A stretch of DNA of 64,000 bases, from assembly GCA_019455325.1 (NCBI GenBank), contig JACFMQ010000004.1, positions 186,001 through 250,000 on the forward strand. Direction: 5' to 3'. Within the stretch, counting starts at the first letter, position 1. Every line of letters begins with the position of its first letter. A program made the position numbers and the translations under genes. Source of the stretch: Rhodocyclaceae bacterium (GTDB taxonomy: Bacteria; Pseudomonadota; Gammaproteobacteria; Burkholderiales; Rhodocyclaceae). The notes beneath the pieces were generated by a model. The model did not search any database, had not been told where the DNA came from, and saw only the letters and a program-made list of their open reading frames with translations. Positions 7,574-15,100 of this stretch are shown piece by piece.

Positions 7574-9614
7574 ATCTCCCCTCCCTGTCCGTTGAACGAG
7601 ATACGCTGCAACCCGCTTCCTGGCATTCGCCATCCGGAAACGAGAAGGCGCTGCCCGTGCGCTTCGAGAAGGCGCGCAGGCGTTCGCCCGGATCGCGACG
7701 CTCCCCGTCGTGGAGAAGCGTCTTGACGAAGAACCGCATGTCCTCGTCAGGTCGCGCCGCCCGCAGCGGCAGCGCGGCAAAGCGCAAGCGGTCGAGGCTG
7801 CGCATGGATCGATGATTGTCCGGGTAGACCGCGGTGAATACGCACGCCACCCCGCGTTCCCGGAGCATTGCCATGAGGCAGGCCGCCGCGCGGGACGAGA
7901 AGCCCAGGCCCTGATGGTCCACGCCGATCCAGAAATGCATGAAGGCATCGCCCGCCGACCAGTGCGCGCTGACGACGCCCACGAAGCCGCGCTCGGCATG
8001 CATCACGGCACAGTCGAGACGGTCGGCCTGCCGTGCGCGGGCGGCGATCCATTCGCACACCCCGGCGACGTCCGCAAACGCGGGCAAGCGGGCCATCAGG
8101 CCGATCTGCGGATCGCGATACTGGTAGAAGAAATCGGCGGCATGCGCCTCGTCCAGCAGCATCAGGCGCAGCGGACCATCGCAGGCATGAGCCGGCAAGA
8201 AGGCTGAACACGCCTGCTGGCGCGCCAGCCGTTGCGCAATGCGATCGATCGCGCACCCCAGTTCCTCGTGCGCAGGGGAACCCTCGGGCAGCGTCTGGCG
8301 GGCATGGCTCAGGCTGACCCGGGCAGCCTCCAGTTCACCGGTGCGCTCCTGGCATTCGGCCAGCATGTGCCGGCAAAGCGCACGATCGCCGTGATCGTGC
8401 AGGGCCTGTTGCAGGAGTCTGCGCGCCTGTCCCCAGTCTTCCAGGTGCATGGCCAGCGACGCCAGGCTGCAGCTCAACGGCAGATCGCGCCACCCCGGGT
8501 AGCAGTTGCCGCTCAGGCGGGAGAGCAGTTCGCGCCAATGCCCGAGGGCCGCGCCCTGCACCTCGCCGGCCAGGGACTGCAAGACTTCCGCGCACGCCGG
8601 CACGAGGCGCGGATCGGCCTGCACCTGCTCGACCCAGGCCGCATAGCTTGCAGAATCGGGCTCGACGCCCCGCATGGCCGACACGGCCGCGGCCCGCACG
8701 TCCGGATGCGGCAGTTCGAGCATTTCCGCCAGACAGGCCCGCAACTGCCCGCCGCGCCTGTCGTGCACGGCCAGTTGCAGCACACGTCCGCAATCGTCGT
8801 GCTGCGATTGATGCACCGTGGCGCCTAGGGCACGATGCCAGCGCGCCAGCGCTTCGAAATTCACGCCCGCTGCCGCCAGCATGCCGCCGCGGATCTGGAT
8901 CAGCTCCGTGACGCCGGCATCCGAGGCGCGGATCAGCATCCGCCCGCCTGTCGCCGCGAGCAGGGACTGCACACTGCGCATGAACCCGACCGGCAGACTC
9001 AGCGGCGCGCTGTTGATCGCCCGACGATACGCGGCCAGCAAGCTGCCCAGACCATCCCGCGCCGGCAGAGGCTCCCACTCGATCTGCCCGTCCGCTTGCG
9101 GCGCCCCCGCCAGCAATTTGCCGTAATGGCAGGCGAACGAGGCCTGTTCGCGCGAGGCGCACGCACCGTGCGCCAGCACCATCGCGGGATTGCGCATGCC
9201 ATAGCGGCCAAAGCCTTCCTCTTCATCGGCAATCACCAGTCGCCCGGCCCGCACCTGGGCGCGCAAGGCATCGACTTCCATGAGCATGGCGCGCTGTGCC
9301 TCGCTGACACAGCAGGCCAGATAGCGCAGCATCGGTGCGCGTGGTGCGCGCTCCGCCAGATGGCGCAGCACCAGCCAGGCACGCTCGCCGTCGCCGGGCG
9401 CCAGATCGATGACCCACACCGGCTGTGCCGGGTCGATGTCACGCGTGGATAAGCCGCTGCGCAGGAAATACAGGATGGCGCGAGCATCGTCCCTGGCTTC
9501 AGCCTGCGAGTGCAAAGCGCCGATGCGCCGCCATGCGGCCCCGTCTGCAACCGGCGACCGCGCATTCAGGGCATCAGCGCAGATCGAAGGATGCGCTGGC
9601 TGCAGCACATTCAT
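7557..9614 (-). CDS. Large multidomain protein with C-terminal GNAT domain
   Basis: A 685-residue protein. I chose the ATG at 9614 (MNVLQPAHPS) because a GGGAGA ribosome-binding site precedes it; a GTG at 9668 in the same frame is the alternative. An N-terminal region near residues 60-330 has VWVIDLAPGDGERAWLVLRH, resembling motif I of SAM-dependent methyltransferases of the MidA/COG1565 type, though degenerate. A middle helical region (about 330-480) looks TPR-like (LEDWGQARRLLQQALHDHGD). The last 200 residues are a GNAT domain homologous to the two other cassette GNATs (FMHFWIGVDHQGLGFSSRAA). The domain combination is unusual, and substrate and role are unknown. Confidence 0.75.
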   Translation of the reverse strand: MNVLQPAHPSICADALNARSPVADGAAWRRIGALHSQAEARDDARAILYFLRSGLSTRDIDPAQPVWVIDLAPGDGERAWLVLRHLAERAPRAPMLRYLACCVSEAQRAMLMEVDALRAQVRAGRLVIADEEEGFGRYGMRNPAMVLAHGACASREQASFACHYGKLLAGAPQADGQIEWEPLPARDGLGSLLAAYRRAINSAPLSLPVGFMRSVQSLLAATGGRMLIRASDAGVTELIQIRGGMLAAAGVNFEALARWHRALGATVHQSQHDDCGRVLQLAVHDRRGGQLRACLAEMLELPHPDVRAAAVSAMRGVEPDSASYAAWVEQVQADPRLVPACAEVLQSLAGEVQGAALGHWRELLSRLSGNCYPGWRDLPLSCSLASLAMHLEDWGQARRLLQQALHDHGDRALCRHMLAECQERTGELEAARVSLSHARQTLPEGSPAHEELGCAIDRIAQRLARQQACSAFLPAHACDGPLRLMLLDEAHAADFFYQYRDPQIGLMARLPAFADVAGVCEWIAARARQADRLDCAVMHAERGFVGVVSAHWSAGDAFMHFWIGVDHQGLGFSSRAAACLMAMLRERGVACVFTAVYPDNHRSMRSLDRLRFAALPLRAARPDEDMRFFVKTLLHDGERRDPGERLRAFSKRTGSAFSFPDGECQEAGCSVSRSTDREGRYGKVS

Positions 9615-9664
9615 AGTGCATTTCTCCCTATGGAAGCAGGAAGTGATCGCATCGCCTGGCTGGA

Positions 9665-10384
9665 TCACCCCCAGACAAGGGGTTTTGGCCGGTTGGGCGC
9701 ATAAAGCGCAGGAAACGGCGCCGCGTCCCGCTTGCTGATGCTGTCGGTCACGAACGCGTCCTTCAGAATCTGGCCGTCCTTGTCATGGCCATCCATGACG
9801 GTGAACTGGGCATGGAGATGGGACAACTGGGCTTTCTGCAGCCAGGGCGCCATACCCTCCACATGGTCGATGCCCGGCACGCCGCCGAAACGCCCGGCAT
9901 TGGGCAAGGGGTTCATGAACATGGGACGGCTTCCCAAGGGTGTGTCGACGTTGCCCACCACTGCGGAATAGCCGGAGGAAAGCGTATGCAGCACCTCCCG
10001 CCCGGTGGCCGTGGGCCGATTGTCCGACTCGGACCAGAGGTTGGCCTTGGTGGGGGGCGAGGCCAGGATGCCCCGGTTGCCTTTGTCCAGATGGGCGATC
10101 AGCCAGGAATCGTTGATCTGCGGGCTCCAGGCGCGAGGCAGGCCGCGCCCCATCTTCTGGGGCGTGAACAGGGACAGGCTGTTTTCCAGCTGACTGCGCC
10201 AAGTCGTGCCCTTGGTGCCGAACAGCGTGTCCTTGTCGCCCAGCCGTTCCATGTAGAAGGCGTTGCCGGTCTGCTTGGCGTTGAAAGTGCGGGTATAGGT
10301 CGCCTGACTGGCAAACTGGTTCTGCAACTTGCTCCAGCTCTTGAACTTACCGACACTGCTGGTCACCAACCGTGTGGGATTCAT
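9665..10384 (-). CDS. Unknown protein downstream of deaminase-like effector
   Basis: A 239-residue protein starting MNPTRLVTSSVGKFKSWSKL, preceded by a strong AAGGAGGA ribosome-binding site. It is basic and aromatic-rich, soluble, with no signal peptide. Segments such as GVPGIDHVEGMAPWLQKAQL and SHLHAQFTVMDGHDKDG contain several His/Asp that could bind metal. It sits directly after the deaminase-like gene (89-base gap) and just before the large GNAT protein. Candidate effector, effector partner or immunity protein; no family recognised. Confidence 0.6.
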   Translation of the reverse strand: MNPTRLVTSSVGKFKSWSKLQNQFASQATYTRTFNAKQTGNAFYMERLGDKDTLFGTKGTTWRSQLENSLSLFTPQKMGRGLPRAWSPQINDSWLIAHLDKGNRGILASPPTKANLWSESDNRPTATGREVLHTLSSGYSAVVGNVDTPLGSRPMFMNPLPNAGRFGGVPGIDHVEGMAPWLQKAQLSHLHAQFTVMDGHDKDGQILKDAFVTDSISKRDAAPFPALYAPNRPKPLVWG

Positions 10385-10473
10385 GCTTCCTCCTTGCGTA
10401 TCCGATCATTGAAAGTCGGGTGGGCGGGAACGGCCAGCAGCTCATGCCCGGCGCCCTCCCCCCGGCATTCGGG

Positions 10474-11520
10474 CTAGCGGCGGTGATGCTCGTACAACTT
10501 CGTCAACTCCTGATCGTGGGAGGAATCGCCTCCCAACTCGCTCATGGGCGTCGCCCGGACCACCGTGGACCTGCTGGCCTCGTTGAAACCGGCGCCGGGC
10601 CTCTGGCCGCCGAAGGGGATGCCAGGCGTGCCGGAGAACACCGAGTCCCTGCCGCTTCTTTCATGGAACATGCGCCCGCAGTTGAAACAGACCTGGTTGG
10701 GAAAGCTGGCGAACATCCCCACCAAACCGCTGTCCTCGTGAATGGAAGTGGCGCGATGCCGGTCATGCAGGGTCATCGCCATGGGTTCCGAGTGGTAGGT
10801 CATGGACGGCATGCCCTTCTTGCCGTCCGACCGGGCCACCTCGATGCCGGGAGCGAACAGGCTCTGGCGCTGCGGGAGATCGTGGCGGGCATGCAGCCCC
10901 TGTCCCGAGACACCCATGGCATGGGTCGATTCCAACGCCTCGAAGCTTTGGCTGGCCGGATTGAAACGGATCCTGGTGACATCCGACAGGATGGCATTCA
11001 CCGGCTGTACCTTGCCCCTGGTGTTCCGCGCGTGGGTACCCAGGCGTTGCGCCGAAGCGGCGAAGGACTCGCTGAAATCACTGCCGCTTTTCACCGCCGT
11101 ATCCCGCAGCGCTTCGGTGGTGGGCAGGGAATGCAGGCGCCAGCCCTTCACCTCGCCGCCGGGCAACGCCACAAAGCCGGAGATGGAAGCGCGCCGGGAG
11201 CGGTACATCGTCCCATCCGGCAAGGGAGTGCTGCCGTCGCCCCAGTTCTGTGTCGTGTCGATCGGCACCAGCCCTGTCTCCCGGCGATAGGCTTCGGCGC
11301 CCTCGCCGGTAGAAAAATGCAGATTGGACAAGTCATGCCATTTCAGGCCCCGACCGGACTCCATCCTTCCGGGAGAAAAAGCCGGATGGGAGAATGTCAG
11401 GGAAGGCCTGACCAGCGGCGGACCGATGTGAGGCGGCGGAGAGTTCTGTCTCCTCGATTTGCTAGGGGGCTCCTTACCCTCACTCTCGCCGGAGCCGGTC
11501 CGCTTTAACGCCCTTCTCAT
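10474..11520 (-). CDS. Putative nucleic-acid/nucleotide deaminase toxin
   Basis: A 348-residue protein. The ATG at 11520 overlaps the stop of the upstream GNAT gene (ATGA), and the N-terminus MRRALKRTGSGESEGKEPPS is basic and disordered. The C-terminal domain holds TYHSEPMAM (His243, Glu245) and, 33 residues on, FPNQVCFNCGRMF (Cys278, Cys281). H-[AS]-E plus C-x2-C at about 30 residues is the zinc site and catalytic Glu of the cytidine-deaminase superfamily, to which the toxins DddA and SsdA belong. The expected chemistry is deamination of a base in nucleic acid or of a nucleotide. It follows the T6SS structural genes, so delivery by this system is likely. No clear immunity gene follows. Confidence 0.65.
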   Translation of the reverse strand: MRRALKRTGSGESEGKEPPSKSRRQNSPPPHIGPPLVRPSLTFSHPAFSPGRMESGRGLKWHDLSNLHFSTGEGAEAYRRETGLVPIDTTQNWGDGSTPLPDGTMYRSRRASISGFVALPGGEVKGWRLHSLPTTEALRDTAVKSGSDFSESFAASAQRLGTHARNTRGKVQPVNAILSDVTRIRFNPASQSFEALESTHAMGVSGQGLHARHDLPQRQSLFAPGIEVARSDGKKGMPSMTYHSEPMAMTLHDRHRATSIHEDSGLVGMFASFPNQVCFNCGRMFHERSGRDSVFSGTPGIPFGGQRPGAGFNEASRSTVVRATPMSELGGDSSHDQELTKLYEHHRR

Positions 11521-12554
11521 GCCCCACCCCCGATCATCAGCGGCGCCGCCACCCGCGTATCCGAGTGCATCCGCATCATCAGTTCGTGCAATTCCTCCAC
11601 CATCCGCGCGCGCGGCGCCGGCTCCCCCAGGCGGTAGAAACATTCCTCCTCATCCAGCGGCGCTGCGCGGATGTCCAGCTCGACGAATCCCAGACGTTCC
11701 AGCAAGCGGCGCGAAAGCGCGTTGCGTTCAAAGACCTTGGCGTAACAGACCCGGAGCGAGGGAGCCGCCCCTTCCAGCAGCAATTCGGCGGCACGGCGGG
11801 CCAGACCCTGGCCGCGAAAATCAGGCCCCAGCCAGTAATAAAGAAAGCCGATGTTTCCGGCCCATACGAGATGGACGCAGCCGACGAAGCCCCAGTCGGC
11901 GTGGAGGATGGCCAGGCACCATTCATCCCCGATGCGGTAAAGATCGTCCAGCCAGGCATGCCACCGTGCATCGTCGTGGAATGCCGGCATGCGGCAAAGC
12001 TCGCGGATGTCCGCCGCGTGGTATTGCCAGGCGAAATCCGACAGATGCTGATGTCCCAAGGGCTCCAGGCGCAGATCGTCGGCCTGGAAGCGGGGCCGCC
12101 CCTCGCGCCAGGCCAGCCAGTCCGACAACTCCCGATACGCGGCAGCGAAGCGGTGGTCGCGAGGCGCCAGCAACTGCCAGCGCCAGGCCAGGGTCAGGGC
12201 TGCCTCGGCATCGCCTTGGGCATGATGGGCGGCGATCGAACCCAACGCCGCCGCCGCGTCCAGCTCGCCGCGCCGTTCCAGTTCATCCCCCAGGACCAGG
12301 GCCAAGGGGTGATCCCGCCAGACCGCCGCCAGGGCCAGCAAGTCGCGCCGCCCTTGGGCGTCCAGGGACCAGCCCTGCGCCTTCCAGGCCCGGCGCAGGC
12401 CGGAAAGCCAGAACCGCCGGCCCGGTCCCGGCAGTTCGCCACTGGCCGTCAGCAGCTCCGGCAGTGCTGCCCGCAACTGGCGCATGGGCCAGCCAGCCCG
12501 TTCCAGGGCGCGGCCCCAGTCCGCCAGAACATCCTCACGACGCGGCGCGTGCAT
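11517..12554 (-). CDS. GNAT-family acetyltransferase with N-terminal helical domain
   Basis: A 345-residue paralogue of the gene at 6189-7292, with the same order of an N-terminal helical region and a C-terminal GNAT domain. Landmarks are LRLEPLGHQHLSDFAWQY, WGFVGCVHLV, GFLYYWLGPDFRGQGLARRA and LSRRLLERLGF, with the tail EELHELMMRMHSDTRV. I chose the ATG at 12554 over the in-frame GTG at 12560 because a GGGGTG ribosome-binding site fits it better. The stop overlaps the start of the deaminase-like effector, a coupling that suggests the two proteins work together. Substrate unknown. Confidence 0.8.
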   Translation of the reverse strand: MHAPRREDVLADWGRALERAGWPMRQLRAALPELLTASGELPGPGRRFWLSGLRRAWKAQGWSLDAQGRRDLLALAAVWRDHPLALVLGDELERRGELDAAAALGSIAAHHAQGDAEAALTLAWRWQLLAPRDHRFAAAYRELSDWLAWREGRPRFQADDLRLEPLGHQHLSDFAWQYHAADIRELCRMPAFHDDARWHAWLDDLYRIGDEWCLAILHADWGFVGCVHLVWAGNIGFLYYWLGPDFRGQGLARRAAELLLEGAAPSLRVCYAKVFERNALSRRLLERLGFVELDIRAAPLDEEECFYRLGEPAPRARMVEELHELMMRMHSDTRVAAPLMIGGGA

Positions 12555-12567
12555 GGTCACACCCCGA

Positions 12568-12898
12568 TCAGTCGCCCACCAGCGGCTTCAGGATGGAAGC
12601 CGTGAACCGGCGCCGCCCCATCGCCCGCTGATTGAATTGCTCCACGGTGGGAGTGATCGGGTCCGACAGGCGGTCGCGGATGACGCCTCACCGCTCCCCG
12701 GTCCGAACCCGTCATCGGCTTGGACGGCACAGGTTCCGATTGCGAGCGACGGCGCCCATCCGCCTCCGGCAGCGACGACAAGGGCATTTTCTCGTGCTGC
12801 CGGCCGCTGCGCCATTGCGCCGCCAATGCGTCCTGACGCAAGGATGGCGGCGCCAGCCGGCCATGCCCGCCTTTCTTCCCTCTATTGTCCATAGACAC
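12568..12898 (-). pseudogene. Small gene apparently broken by a 1-base frameshift
   Basis: From the ATG at 12898 the frame reads MSMDNRGKKGGHGRLAPPSL and stays protein-like to about 12690 (EPVPSKPMTGSDRGAV). The coding signal then continues in another frame as VIRDRLSDPITPTVEQFNQR and AMGRRRFTASILKPLVGD, with a stop at 12568-12570. Removing one base in the GAGG at about 12687-12690 would join them into a basic protein of about 109 residues. As written, the first frame instead runs on to 12557. The break may be a genuine mutation, a sequencing error or programmed. The gene lies between the KNWE-repeat protein and a GNAT gene. Confidence 0.4.
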
Positions 12899-12918
12899 CT
12901 CCGGTCAGATTAAGCGCG

Positions 12919-13923
12919 TCAGCCATGAGATTTCCCCAATGCCTTGCCCAGCGCATGCGCCTGACGCGCCACCTTCAGCAGATCGGACAGCGAAGCCTTG
13001 CCCTTCTTCGCGCCGGATGCCGCACCGCCGCCAAATTGCAGGTCGATCTGCAGGCCGGCCGGCTGCTCCGGCTCCGGCCGGCCGAGTACCGCGTTGGACC
13101 GCGGCCGCCCACCCTCGCGCGGCGCGCTGTGCCCGAGCGCATCCTCCCAATTCAGGCGCGGCTTGCCGACCATGATCCGCAGACGCGGGCCGCCCTCGCC
13201 ACCCTCGCTGGATTTACCCTTCCACTCGGTGAATCCGTTCTCCGCAGTGGCGTGCTCCCAGTTCTTGTGCACCGGTCCGACCATGAGGCGCAGGCGCTTG
13301 CCGCCCTCCCCGCCCTTCTCGCCGCCGCCGGCTTTCAACTCGCGATAGCCGTGTTCAGGGGTGGCCTGCTCCCAGTTCTTCTGCGGTTTGCCGACCATCA
13401 CGCGCAGACCCTTGCCGTCGCCGCCGACCTGGCCGCCCCTCACTTCATGGAAACCGTTCTCCGCCGTCGCGTGTTCCCAGTTCTTCTGCGGCCGGCCGAC
13501 CATCAGCTTCACCCCCTTGGGCTGCGCTGCCGTCGTCCGCCCACCGCCCTCGGCCCGGCGAACATTGCCGGGAGTGAACTTCGATAGCTCACGCGCCGCG
13601 CCCTGCAACTCCTTGGCCGCTTTCAGACCGTGCTTGAGCAAACTCCCCAGGCTTGGTTGCCTGCCCATCGCACTCACGTGGGACGCTGCGCGCGACAGGG
13701 GCTTGGCGATCTTGCCCAGCGTCTTGAGGGTTGCCGCGCCCTGAGGCGCAGAACTCCTTTTCGAGCTGCCGCGCTGGGCGGGCGGCGGCTGCACGCGCAG
13801 GTTGATGTTGAGCTTCGGCTTGCTCTTGGCGCCGGATGCGGCGGCACTTGCCCTGTGCAGCGCGCCGGCCAGGCGCATTGCCGCCGGTGCCAGCTTCAGG
13901 GCCGTCGAGATGGCGGAGGGCAT
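12919..13923 (-). CDS. Repeat protein with four MVGxPxKNWE motifs
   Basis: A 334-residue basic protein of no recognised family, following tssA. Four imperfect repeats of about 25 residues are spaced 35-38 residues apart at residues 137-161, 172-196, 210-234 and 247-270. Typical units are LMVGRPQKNWEHATAENGF and VMVGKPQKNWEQATPEHGY; Gly/Glu/Lys-rich linkers separate them. The two ends mirror each other: an Ala/Leu helix next to ASGAK and a short strand (LNINLRV at the N-side, LQIDLQF at the C-side). No signal peptide is seen. A scaffold or adaptor that presents several identical binding modules, perhaps for the cassette proteins, is a reasonable guess. Confidence 0.75.
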   Translation of the reverse strand: MPSAISTALKLAPAAMRLAGALHRASAAASGAKSKPKLNINLRVQPPPAQRGSSKRSSAPQGAATLKTLGKIAKPLSRAASHVSAMGRQPSLGSLLKHGLKAAKELQGAARELSKFTPGNVRRAEGGGRTTAAQPKGVKLMVGRPQKNWEHATAENGFHEVRGGQVGGDGKGLRVMVGKPQKNWEQATPEHGYRELKAGGGEKGGEGGKRLRLMVGPVHKNWEHATAENGFTEWKGKSSEGGEGGPRLRIMVGKPRLNWEDALGHSAPREGGRPRSNAVLGRPEPEQPAGLQIDLQFGGGAASGAKKGKASLSDLLKVARQAHALGKALGKSHG

Positions 13924-13948
13924 GATTTCTCTCGATTCATGGGCCGGC

Positions 13949-15070
13949 TCAGCCTGCGCCCAGCCCCGTCTGCGTGCCGCCCGGCTCGTCCAGCCCCAGC
14001 AGCTCGAAGATGTTGATCTGCCCGCCGCAGCGCAGGAACACCTCGTTGTAGAGCTGCGCCGTGTTGAGGTTGCCCCAGGCCACCGCGCGGCGGATCAGGT
14101 AGGGCACCGGGCTGTGCGGCTCGATGTGCTCGAGGATCTGGGCGATGTGCGCGAGCGCGGCATAGGCCTCGCGGCGGTCCGGCATCATGCCTTCGCCCGG
14201 CTCGCCGGCATCGGCGGATTCAGCGCCCTCGCCCGTCGCAGCCATTGCCTGCGCCGCAGGCGCCAGGTGGATGCCGCGCCGCCGCGTCTCGGCCTGCATC
14301 ACCACCTCGATACGCTGCAGCAGGCTGCGCATCGCGCCGAAGCCCGGCGCGTCGTCCGCCATCTGTCCGGCCAGCGTGGTTTCCAGCGCGTCCAGCGCCC
14401 GCAGCCCGGTTTGCAGGCATTCCAGGTGGAAAAGAATGCGCTCCTGCGGCGTGCAGGCGAGCGCAGCCCCTACCTCGGCGAGCGTGGCGCCTTCGATCTC
14501 GGCGTCGGCCTTCTTGCCCAGCGAAGCGCGCAGTTGTTCGTTGCGCTGCGCCTGCTCCCAGTCGTTCCAGGCGTACTCGTGCTCGCCGCCGGCCGCGGTC
14601 AGCGGTACGCGGCGCAGCGGCGGCAGCAGCTTCTGGTTGATCCACTGCAGCAGGTTGATGCGATGCTCGCCGTCCTGCGGGTGCATTTGCGCGTCGAAAC
14701 GCCGGAACAGGCCGTCGATGAGCGCCAGGCAGGGCGCCACGGCCTGCAGGCCGGTGCGCCCGATGAGCGCCTCGAAGAGCCAGGCCGCCAGTTGCAGGTC
14801 CTTGCTGCGCGAGGCCAGCGCCTGCGCCGCCAGTTCGCTGGCCGCGACCCAGTTGGCGCGCTTCAGTTCGCGCTCCCAGGGGCCGAGCGGCAGGCTGGCG
14901 TCCTCCTCCTCGCGCTCGACGCGGATGCGCCGGTAGCTCTCGTCCTGCGCGGCCGGATGGCCGACGGGCCCGTCCTGCGCGACGGGCGCCAGCAGGGCGC
15001 TGCCGCGCACGCCGACCAGTTCCTCGAAGAATGCGTCGATTGCCGTGGGCAATGCGTCGGGCTGATTCAT
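13949..15070 (-). CDS. tssA: T6SS baseplate/cap protein TssA
   Basis: A 373-residue protein with an ImpA_N-type N-terminal domain (YRRIRVEREEEDASLPLGPW, then DLQLAAWLFEALIGRTGLQA) and the C-terminal IEPHSPVPYLIRRAVAWGN signature of TssA proteins. TssA associates with the baseplate and primes or caps sheath polymerisation. I start it at 15070 because AGGAGGTGAGGAG lies just upstream; the Met at 15097 is an alternative. It is the last recognisable structural gene before the effector cassette, 30 bases after tssM. Confidence 0.85.
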   Translation of the reverse strand: MNQPDALPTAIDAFFEELVGVRGSALLAPVAQDGPVGHPAAQDESYRRIRVEREEEDASLPLGPWERELKRANWVAASELAAQALASRSKDLQLAAWLFEALIGRTGLQAVAPCLALIDGLFRRFDAQMHPQDGEHRINLLQWINQKLLPPLRRVPLTAAGGEHEYAWNDWEQAQRNEQLRASLGKKADAEIEGATLAEVGAALACTPQERILFHLECLQTGLRALDALETTLAGQMADDAPGFGAMRSLLQRIEVVMQAETRRRGIHLAPAAQAMAATGEGAESADAGEPGEGMMPDRREAYAALAHIAQILEHIEPHSPVPYLIRRAVAWGNLNTAQLYNEVFLRCGGQINIFELLGLDEPGGTQTGLGAG

Positions 15071-15100
15071 CTCCTCACCTCCTTCTTGCGGGTTCATGGG

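Noticed and set aside
12588-12815. 75-codon minus-strand frame starting MAQRPAAREN
   Set aside because: It has no ribosome-binding site and little protein character compared with the two frames that together explain the frameshifted gene.
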